The notes under the pieces were generated by a model. The model was not told the DNA's origin. It did not search any database and saw only the letters and a list, made by a program, of their open reading frames with translations. Positions 14,546-20,405 of a DNA stretch of 20,405 nt are shown here, in pieces. How positions within the stretch are numbered: the stretch's first letter is position 1; each line of letters opens with the position of its first letter. This DNA is from DASRHK01 sp035650495 (lineage in GTDB: Bacteria > Pseudomonadota > Gammaproteobacteria > Nevskiales > Nevskiaceae), in assembly GCA_035650495.1 (NCBI GenBank), contig DASRHK010000003.1:1-20405 (forward strand), read 5' to 3'. Made by a program: the position numbers and the translations under genes.

Positions 14546-15793
14546 ATGCTTAGAAAGCTGCTTCTTTCCACGGCCTCTGCGGCCACTGTCGCGTTGACCG
14601 CGTGCGGTGGTGGCGGCGGCGTCGACACACCCCCGATCGACAATCCTCCTCCTCCGCCGCCTCCGCCGGCGACGCAATATCGGGTCACCGGACCGCTCGA
14701 CGCGGTGCAGGCGCCGGTCTCCAGCCAGGTGTTCGGCCAGCTCGAGTCCGCGACCGACGGCACGCCGCTGAAGGCGCTGCTCGTCTGCGCCGACAACGCG
14801 ATCAACTTCGACGCGCTCGACATCGCCGACACCATCGCCAACGCGCTGCAGAGCGCCGCGGCGTCGGGCTCGCCGAATCCGGCCGCGCTCGCTTCGACGG
14901 CTGGCGCGCTCAACTCGAGCGTCAACCAGCTCGCCAACGATCTGCAGGGCATGCTCAACGCGCTCGCCGGCTCCGGCGGCTGCGGCAGCAACGGCCAGGT
15001 GGTCGGCATCGCTGCCGGCACCAATCCGCTGGCAGGCACTCCGCTCTCGCCGCTCGGCGTCCAGATGCAGGGCGTGCTCTACAACATCCGCCTCTCGCAT
15101 CCGGGCAGCGGCGGCACGAGCCTGTCGCTCGACCAGCTTGCCGGCCTGACCGCGCTGCTGCACAGCGGCATGGACGCGGGCGTCGCCGGCATCGCGCCGG
15201 GCGCTCCGTTGTTCCTCACCAAGCCGGTCGCCGGCGGCGTCGTCAGCGCGGTGCAGACGATGCTGCGCGACGTCGACGCGCTGGTCCTCGCCACTTCCCA
15301 GGGCGACACGACCGCCGTCAGGGCCGCGCTCAACACGCTGCTCGCCGATGCGCTGGCGAACTCGCTGACGCAGGCTGTCCCGCTCTCGCTCGTCGAGCAG
15401 CAGGGTGGCCAGGTCGGCGCGTTCACCGGTCCGGTGCTTTCGGGCTCGCAGGGCGTCGCCGATCTGTTCTCCAGCAACGTCGGCACTGCGTTCACGACCG
15501 CGGCGCTGAAGTCGGCGCTCGCCGGGCAGGTCACGCCGGTGATCGATCCGATCGCGACGCAGGTGCTGCCGGTGCTCTCCGATCAGTTCATCCTGTCGCT
15601 GCACGACCTGTCGCCGGCGACGCTCGGCAACGCGCTGAACCAGCTCACCGTCCTGCTCGGGCCGGTCGGCGGCGTCGGCCAGCCGGTGGCGACGGTGCTG
15701 TCGCTGATCGTCGGCGCGGTGCAGAGCGGCGCGGGCGGCACGACGGTGTGCCCGTCGTCGAACCCGCTGCTGAACATCCTCTGCGGCCTGTGA
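14546..15793 (+). CDS. Predicted lipoprotein of unknown function
   Basis: 415 residues. A lipoprotein signal peptide MLRKLLLSTASAATVALTAC with lipobox LTAC (Cys20) is followed by GGGGG, a run of eight prolines, and then a large domain rich in Ala, Gly, Leu, Ser and Val. That domain opens with the segment VTGPLDAVQAPVSSQVFGQL and a later CADNAINFDALDIADTIANAL. Few charged residues and many small ones suggest helical or coiled packing. Besides Cys20 there are four cysteines, two of them near the C-terminus (VCPSSNPLLNILCGL). The start at 14546 gives a proper lipobox and has GGAG 7 nt upstream; a start at 14495 would bury the signal. It is probably anchored in the outer membrane facing the periplasm. 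Similar proline-linker lipoproteins occur in Burkholderiales, but I cannot assign a function. Confidence 0.8.
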   Translation: MLRKLLLSTASAATVALTACGGGGGVDTPPIDNPPPPPPPPATQYRVTGPLDAVQAPVSSQVFGQLESATDGTPLKALLVCADNAINFDALDIADTIANALQSAAASGSPNPAALASTAGALNSSVNQLANDLQGMLNALAGSGGCGSNGQVVGIAAGTNPLAGTPLSPLGVQMQGVLYNIRLSHPGSGGTSLSLDQLAGLTALLHSGMDAGVAGIAPGAPLFLTKPVAGGVVSAVQTMLRDVDALVLATSQGDTTAVRAALNTLLADALANSLTQAVPLSLVEQQGGQVGAFTGPVLSGSQGVADLFSSNVGTAFTTAALKSALAGQVTPVIDPIATQVLPVLSDQFILSLHDLSPATLGNALNQLTVLLGPVGGVGQPVATVLSLIVGAVQSGAGGTTVCPSSNPLLNILCGL

Positions 15794-15828
15794 GCAGTTG
15801 AGTGGCCAGCTTCATCGGCCGGAATCGA

Positions 15829-15856
15829 GGCGGGTCCTTCGGGGCCCGCCTTTTTT
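15829..15856 (+). terminator. Rho-independent terminator with UUCG tetraloop
   Basis: Stem GGCGGGTCC (15829-15837) pairs with GGGCCCGCC (15842-15850; one G-T pair) around a TTCG loop closed by C-G, the very stable cUUCGg form. TTTTTT (15851-15856) follows directly. It is 35 bp after the lipoprotein stop and only 18 bp before the pilU start. Confidence 0.92.
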
Positions 15857-15874
15857 GTCTCAAGGTGAATCGAA

Positions 15875-17080
15875 ATGCCTGCTGACGTGCATGCCTTCCT
15901 GACCCAGGACGTGCAGACCCTGTTCAAGCAGATGGTGCACAAGGATCCGGCGCGCAACGGCAGGACCGCGGCGTACCCGATCCAGGGCCTGCTGAAGAAG
16001 ATGGCGGAACGTGGCGCTTCCGACCTGTTCCTCGCCGCCGAAGCGCCGCCGCATCTGAAAGTCGACGGCGACAGCCAGCCGCTCGACCTCCCCGTGCTGA
16101 CCGGCGCCGACGTCGCCGCGCTCGTCTACGGGATCATGAGCAAGACGCAGATCGCCGACTTCGAGCAGAAGAAGGAGTGCAATTTCAGCTACGCGATCGA
16201 CGGCGTCGGCCGCTATCGCGTCAACGTCTACTACCAGCGCGGCAGCGTCGGTGCGGTGATCCGCCTGATCAAGGCCGCGATCCCGACCTTCGAGCAGCTC
16301 GGGCTGCCGGAGATCTGCCGCACGCTGACCATGGAGAAGCGCGGGCTGGTGCTGTTCGTCGGCGCGACCGGCTCGGGCAAGAGCACGTCGCTCGCCGCGA
16401 TGATCGGCCATCGGCTCGCGAACGCGACCGGTCACATCGTCACGGTCGAGGATCCGATCGAGTACCACTTCCGGCACGGCAAGTCGCTCATCACCCAGCG
16501 CGAGGTCGCGATCGACACCTGGTCGTTCGCCGACGCGCTGCGCAACGCGATGCGCGAAGCGCCCGACGTGATCATGATCGGCGAGATCCGCGATCAGGAA
16601 ACCGCTCGCCACGCGCTCACCTACGCCGAGACCGGTCACCTCTGTCTCGCCACGCTGCACGCGAACAACGCGAACCAGGCGATCGAGCGCCTGATCAATT
16701 TCTTTCCCGACTCGGCGCACAAGCAGCTGCTGATGGACCTGTCGCTCAACCTGCGCGCGGTGATCTCCCAGCGCCTGATCCCCGGCACGCAGCGCAAGCT
16801 CGAGCTCGCGTGCGAGGTGCTGCTCGGCTCGTCGCACGTCGCCGGCCTGATCGAGAAAGGCCGCATCGCCGAGATCAAGGACGCGATCGCGACCAGCGTC
16901 GACTCCGGCATGCAGACCTTCGACCAGTCGCTGTACCGGCTCTACGACGCCGATCGCATCAGCGGGGAAGAAGCGCTGCGCAATGCCGACTCGAAGACGG
17001 ATCTCGGCTTGAAGATCCGGCTCAAGGACTCGGCGCCGAGCATGACCGGCGGCGGCATCAATCGCCGCTTCAATCGTTAG
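15875..17080 (+). CDS. pilU: Type IV pilus retraction ATPase PilU
   Basis: 401 residues. A hexameric ATPase of the PilT/PilU family that assists pilus retraction from the cytoplasm. Walker A is GATGSGKST (163-171), Walker B DVIMIGEIRD (231-240), the His box AETGHLCLATLHANNA (251-266). IGHRLANATGHIVTVEDPIEYH and the C-terminal MQTFDQSLYRLYDADRIS favour PilU over PilT. An N-terminal stretch of about 35 residues precedes the usual first helix (LLKKMAERGASDLF). AAGGTGA (15862-15868) is the ribosome binding site. No pilT lies next to it in the window. Its last 11 bp overlap the end of coaX on the other strand. Confidence 0.93.
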   Translation: MPADVHAFLTQDVQTLFKQMVHKDPARNGRTAAYPIQGLLKKMAERGASDLFLAAEAPPHLKVDGDSQPLDLPVLTGADVAALVYGIMSKTQIADFEQKKECNFSYAIDGVGRYRVNVYYQRGSVGAVIRLIKAAIPTFEQLGLPEICRTLTMEKRGLVLFVGATGSGKSTSLAAMIGHRLANATGHIVTVEDPIEYHFRHGKSLITQREVAIDTWSFADALRNAMREAPDVIMIGEIRDQETARHALTYAETGHLCLATLHANNANQAIERLINFFPDSAHKQLLMDLSLNLRAVISQRLIPGTQRKLELACEVLLGSSHVAGLIEKGRIAEIKDAIATSVDSGMQTFDQSLYRLYDADRISGEEALRNADSKTDLGLKIRLKDSAPSMTGGGINRRFNR

Positions 17081-17792
17081 ACGCGCTGCCCCAGGCCAGC
17101 AAGCCTTCGAGCACCAGCTGCGGCCGCGGATGCCAGCGCGCCGCGAGCCCGTTCGCGAGCCGCTCGGCATCGCCCCCGGTGAGGAAGCGCTCGCCCGCGT
17201 AGCGCGCGCCGAGCCGATCGACCAATCCCGCGGCCGCATGCAGCGCGCCTTGCCGCACGCAGGATTCAGTGTCCGCACCGAGACCGTCGTCGTACTGATG
17301 ATCCGTGCCCGTCACGGCAAATCGCGTGCTGCCGAGCACCGCGGATTGCATCGCCGGCAACCCGGGCGCGATCACGCCGCCGAGATGGTGGCCGCGCGCA
17401 TCGACCGCGTCGAAGGTCAACGCCGTTCCGGCGCTCGCCACGCAGAACGCTGAGCGCAGCTGCGTCCACAACGCGAGCATGCAGAGCCAGCGATCGACGC
17501 CGAGCCGCTGCGGTTGCGCGTAGGCGGATCGCAGTCCGGCGAGCTCCGCGCTCGAGCGTGCGATCCTCGGTGCCTTGCCAAATCGAGTGCCGATCGCCTC
17601 GCTCATCTTCGCTTCGTGATCGGCGCCCATCACGTGACTGATCCAGACCTGGTCGATCTTCGGCACGGCGAGCTGCGACAGTGCGACGGCCGGGTCGCCA
17701 CCGTGCGGCGCGTCGCCGTTGTCGCCGAGCAGGCGATCCTTCGCGATCGCCCATTTCACGCGCGTATTGCCGACGTCGAGCAGCAGGATCAT
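17070..17792 (-). CDS. coaX: Type III pantothenate kinase
   Basis: 240 residues. It phosphorylates pantothenate, the first step of CoA synthesis; the type III enzyme is not inhibited by CoA and needs a monovalent cation. The phosphate-binding motif DVGNTRVKW (6-14) opens the protein. QRLGVDRWLCMLAL and ASAGTALTFDAVDARGHHLGGVIAPGL are the pantothenate and nucleotide site motifs. ATG 17792 overlaps the birA stop by 4 bp (ATGA), so translation is coupled. It is the last gene of the minus-strand cluster and ends inside pilU. Confidence 0.95.
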   Translation of the reverse strand: MILLLDVGNTRVKWAIAKDRLLGDNGDAPHGGDPAVALSQLAVPKIDQVWISHVMGADHEAKMSEAIGTRFGKAPRIARSSAELAGLRSAYAQPQRLGVDRWLCMLALWTQLRSAFCVASAGTALTFDAVDARGHHLGGVIAPGLPAMQSAVLGSTRFAVTGTDHQYDDGLGADTESCVRQGALHAAAGLVDRLGARYAGERFLTGGDAERLANGLAARWHPRPQLVLEGLLAWGSASND

Positions 17793-18772
17793 GTCTTCAC
17801 CCGCAGGCTCACGTCGCCGGCGAGCGCATGCCGCACGCCGGACGACGTCTCGATCTTCAGCGCGCCGTTGCGATCCAGCCCGCGCGCGACGCCTTCGTAG
17901 GAATCCTTGCCGGCCTCGATGCGCACAGGCTGGTCGCGCGTGAGATCGAGGCGATCCCATTCCGTCGCGAACGCAGCGAAGCCGCGCTCGGCGAATTGCT
18001 CGAGCGCGAGCACGAGCTGCGCGAGGAGCTCTGCGGCGATCGCGTTGCGCGACGGCGTCTTGCCGATCACGCTGGCGACGCTGGTCCAGGGTTGCGTGAT
18101 GCCGCGCGCATCCTGCATCGACACGTTGATGCCGACGCCGACGATCGCACGACAGGCGCCCCCGCCTTCGCCGCGCTGCTCGATGAGGATGCCGCCAAGC
18201 TTCTTGCCGCCGACGAGGAGATCGTTCGGCCACTTCAGCGCGACGCCGTCGACGCCTTGCGCACGCAGCGCGCGCGCGCAAGCGACGCCGATCGCGAGCG
18301 GCAGCGCGGTGATCTGCGCCGGCCAATGCGGGAACGTCCACGCGAGGGAGAGATACACGTTCGCGCCGAACGGAGAGACCCATTCGCGGCCGTGCCGTCC
18401 GCGCCCCGCGCTCTGGAATTCTGCGAACAGCGCTTGCGGATCGGCTGAGGCGTCGGCTTCGGCGAGACGCTGGTTGGTCGAGTCGGTGATCGCAATGACG
18501 TCGACACGACGCAGCCGGTCGCGCGCGAGCTCCGGCAGCGCTCGGCGGATTCTCTTCGCGTCGAGCAGATCGACCGGTTGCGCGAGCCGATAGCCGAGGC
18601 CGACGCGCGCCTCGACGTCGAGTCCCCACGCCGACAGCTTCGCGATCCGCTTGGCCAACGCCGCGCGCGTGATGCCCGCATCGGCCGCAAGCGCTTCACC
18701 CGAATGCCACGCGCCGTCGGACAGCGCCGACACCAGCGCGAGCAGCTCCGATTCGCTCAGCGTCGCAGCCAT
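17789..18772 (-). CDS. birA: Bifunctional biotin-[acetyl-CoA-carboxylase] ligase / biotin operon repressor
   Basis: 327 residues. It attaches biotin to the AccB carrier and, with its N-terminal winged helix (about 1-65, DAGITRAALAKRIAKLSAWG), can repress biotin genes. The biotinyl-AMP loop is GRGRHGR (123-129; the E. coli form is GRGRRGR). KWPNDLLVGGKKLGGILIE (180-198) and VGVGINVS complete the catalytic core. A C-terminal SH3-like domain ends DVSLRVKT. The start overlaps the end of plsY by 16 bp. No biotin synthesis gene is in the window, so the repressor role is by family only. Confidence 0.95.
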   Translation of the reverse strand: MAATLSESELLALVSALSDGAWHSGEALAADAGITRAALAKRIAKLSAWGLDVEARVGLGYRLAQPVDLLDAKRIRRALPELARDRLRRVDVIAITDSTNQRLAEADASADPQALFAEFQSAGRGRHGREWVSPFGANVYLSLAWTFPHWPAQITALPLAIGVACARALRAQGVDGVALKWPNDLLVGGKKLGGILIEQRGEGGGACRAIVGVGINVSMQDARGITQPWTSVASVIGKTPSRNAIAAELLAQLVLALEQFAERGFAAFATEWDRLDLTRDQPVRIEAGKDSYEGVARGLDRNGALKIETSSGVRHALAGDVSLRVKT

Positions 18773-19404
18773 CGATGCAGCAGACGCGCTCTATCGAAGC
18801 GGTGCTCGGTGCCGCGCAGCAGCCGTCCCCAGTTTGCGCGGTGCTTCCAGAGCACGAGCAGCGTCATCGTCACGCAGAACGCGCCGAGCGCGGAAAAGAT
18901 TCCGTGCGCGTCGAAGCACGCCACGTGCAGCAACGCCACGATCGCGGCGGTGAGTGTCGCGAGGCTCACGTAGCCGGTGAGGATCACGATCGCGATGAAG
19001 GCGAGCAGGATCCACGGCAGCGCTGCGGTCATCACCGTTGCGTACACGCCCGCGAGCGTCGCGACACCTTTGCCGCCGCGGAAGCCGTGCAGGGCCGGAT
19101 AGCAATGCCCGATCGCCGCCGCCGCGCCACAGGCGTACTCGAGCGATTCGCGTGGCACGTGCGCTGAGCCCCACGGCCACGGCAACAGCGGGATTGCCGC
19201 AGCCGCGAGCACGCCCTTGCCGACGTCGATCGCGAGCACGAGCAGCGCGAACTTCTTGCCTTGCGTGCGCAGCGCGTTGGTCGCGCCGATGTTGCCGCTG
19301 CCTTGCGTGCGTAGATCCACGCCGCGCAAGCGCCCCGCGATCTGGCCGCCCATCACATTGCCGAGGAGATAGGCGAGCAGGACCTTGGCGAGCAGCTCGC
19401 TCAT
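18757..19404 (-). CDS. plsY: Acyl-phosphate:glycerol-3-phosphate acyltransferase
   Basis: 215 residues. An inner-membrane enzyme that moves an acyl group from acyl-phosphate to glycerol-3-phosphate, the first step of phospholipid synthesis. The three conserved loops are visible: GSGNIGATN (35-43), GHCYPALHGFRGGKGVAT (99-116), and a shorter C-terminal one after the fourth or fifth membrane segment. ATG 19404 (MSELLAKVLLAYLLGN) overlaps the upstream peptidase stop by one base (TGATG). The frame stays open upstream but there it is an out-of-frame reading of the peptidase gene. The C-terminus is basic (WKHRANWGRLLRGTEHRF), as usual. Confidence 0.95.
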   Translation of the reverse strand: MSELLAKVLLAYLLGNVMGGQIAGRLRGVDLRTQGSGNIGATNALRTQGKKFALLVLAIDVGKGVLAAAAIPLLPWPWGSAHVPRESLEYACGAAAAIGHCYPALHGFRGGKGVATLAGVYATVMTAALPWILLAFIAIVILTGYVSLATLTAAIVALLHVACFDAHGIFSALGAFCVTMTLLVLWKHRANWGRLLRGTEHRFDRARLLHRWLRR

Positions 19405-20405
19405 CACGCTCCCAGCCAACCCTTGCGCCGCGCGAGCGCTTCGCCTTCCGCCGTCGCGAGCGTCAGCGTCCAGGTGTCGAGCGGCGGCGCTTCGGCGCGC
19501 ACGGTGACCCGCATCAGCTCGTCGCCGCGGAAGAGGTAGAGGAGATAGTCGCGCTCGGGACGCATCGCGAGCAGATGGCGCTGCCAGTTCGCCGGCGTGA
19601 TCTTCACGCGATCGACGGCGACGAGCTGATCGCCCGCGGAAATGCCCGCCGCTTGCGCGGGACTGCCGGCGGTGACGAATGCGACGACGGTCTCGCCGCC
19701 GCGAAGCTTGAGGCCGAGGCCCACCGGCGCCGGCTTGCCCGACGCGCGTCCGCCGGCGTCGCTTTCGCTCACCGCCGCGCGCGGCTCGGCCTTCACGCCG
19801 AATTGCGCGAGCAGCTCCGCGATCGGCAAGGGCTCGGTGCTGCGCAGCCATCGATCGAACTGCGGCTTCAGATCGAGCGCGGAGATCTCCGCAGCGATCT
19901 TCTCGAGCCCGCCTTCCGGCACGCCGCGCCCGTCGCGGCCGTAGCGCTGCCAGAGCGCGCGCATCACGTCGTCGAGCGTGACCTTCGAATGCAGGCGCAG
20001 ATGAAGGTCGAGGCACATCGCGGCGAGGGCGCCCTTGACGTAATAGCTCACCGTCGCGTTCGGCGTGTTCTCGTCGGGCTGGTAGTACTTGATCCACGCC
20101 TCGAAGCTCGCGTCGGCGAGCGTGTGCAATTGGTGTCCCGACGCGCGCGACAGTCGCGTGACGTTCTCGGCGACGACGTCGAGATACGCGGCCGGATCCA
20201 GCACGCCCGCGCGAAGCAGGAAGAAATCGTCGTAGTACGAGGTGACGCCTTCGTAGTGCCAGAGATCGCGCGTGTACGCCTCGCGCGCGAGATCCGAATC
20301 GAGGAACGCCTGCGCGGTGATGCGCTTGACGTTCCACAGATGGAAATACTCGTGGCTGCACAGCGAGAGGAAGCCGCGATAGTCCTTGGTCAGCTCCGCC
20401 TGGCC
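19404..20405 (-). CDS. M61-family peptidase with C-terminal PDZ domain (5' end outside window)
   Basis: 333 residues are visible; the N-terminal part lies beyond the right edge. The zinc site is HEYFH (visible residues 18-22), followed by LWNVKRI and the third ligand Glu52 in YEGVTSYYDDFFLLRAGVL, the signature of glycyl aminopeptidase-like M61 metallopeptidases. A helical region follows, then a PDZ domain (about visible 237-300; VGLGLKL, GSPAQAAGISAGDQLVAVDRVKI). The internal GTG at 20204 is not the start, because the frame and the active site continue upstream of it. Its substrate is unknown. It is coupled to plsY by a one-base stop/start overlap, heading the plsY-birA-coaX run. Confidence 0.93.
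   Translation of the reverse strand, partial: GQAELTKDYRGFLSLCSHEYFHLWNVKRITAQAFLDSDLAREAYTRDLWHYEGVTSYYDDFFLLRAGVLDPAAYLDVVAENVTRLSRASGHQLHTLADASFEAWIKYYQPDENTPNATVSYYVKGALAAMCLDLHLRLHSKVTLDDVMRALWQRYGRDGRGVPEGGLEKIAAEISALDLKPQFDRWLRSTEPLPIAELLAQFGVKAEPRAAVSESDAGGRASGKPAPVGLGLKLRGGETVVAFVTAGSPAQAAGISAGDQLVAVDRVKITPANWQRHLLAMRPERDYLLYLFRGDELMRVTVRAEAPPLDTWTLTLATAEGEALARRKGWLGA

Noticed and set aside
14590..14670. Gly- and Pro-run region as a phase-variable repeat
   Set aside because: The codons are mixed, with no long uniform repeat unit, so slippage is unlikely to be frequent.
14510..15604. 364-codon minus-strand frame opposite the lipoprotein gene
   Set aside because: Arg-rich shadow; the plus strand has a ribosome binding site, lipobox and terminator.
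15798..15826. Promoter for pilU upstream of the hairpin (TTGAGT)
   Set aside because: The base run 17 bp on (GGAATC) does not resemble a -10 element.
18757..20361. 534-codon minus-strand frame suggesting a peptidase-PlsY fusion
   Set aside because: Only the plsY part has family similarity; upstream it reads the M61 gene out of frame, giving Arg-rich nonsense. The true M61 frame has the HEYFH site and its own stop at 19404.

Overview
The window is a GC-rich stretch of bacterial chromosome, most likely from a betaproteobacterium. The grounds are the run recA-recX-alaS-lysC-csrA-tRNA, the order petABC-sspA-sspB, and the character of LysC, PetA and PilU. The class assignment is an inference; nothing here names a genus. 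Genes are tightly packed and nearly all are core housekeeping genes. I see no transposase, integrase, phage gene, CRISPR array or defence system.

Layout. Positions 1-949 (+): the end of a beta-keto-acid cleavage enzyme gene overlaps a short-chain dehydrogenase gene, probably a small catabolic operon. Positions 950-1215: a convergent intergenic region with a 50-nt hairpin, a terminator, tRNA-Arg(ACG), its likely promoter and a 19-bp palindrome. Positions 1216-8204 (-): pncC, thpR, recA, recX, alaS, lysC and csrA, read in that order (deamidation of NMN, RNA-end chemistry, recombination, Ala-tRNA charging, aspartate-pathway entry, post-transcriptional regulation). Positions 8282-10538 (+): alkA, ogt and an EamA-type exporter, a compact alkylation-damage cluster. 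Positions 10657-14369 (+): petA, petB and petC (the cytochrome bc1 complex), then sspA and sspB (stringent starvation / ClpXP adaptor). Positions 14546-15793 (+): a lipoprotein gene of unknown function with its own terminator. Positions 15875-17080 (+): pilU. Positions 17070-20405 (-): an M61 peptidase (cut by the window edge), plsY, birA and coaX, each overlapping the next.

I found no clear undescribed multi-gene system. The most unusual signals are small. (1) Two further copies of the 3' end of tRNA-Arg, arranged as an inverted pair, lie just downstream of the tRNA gene. (2) The predicted alaS leader is almost entirely one long-range hairpin ending 2 nt before the start codon. (3) Cytochrome b has PAWY in place of the PEWY motif of the quinol-oxidation site. 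(4) A strong terminator sits immediately in front of the pilU ribosome binding site. (5) The DNA-alkylation repair genes are coupled to an exporter. All structures were paired by eye; no search or folding was run.
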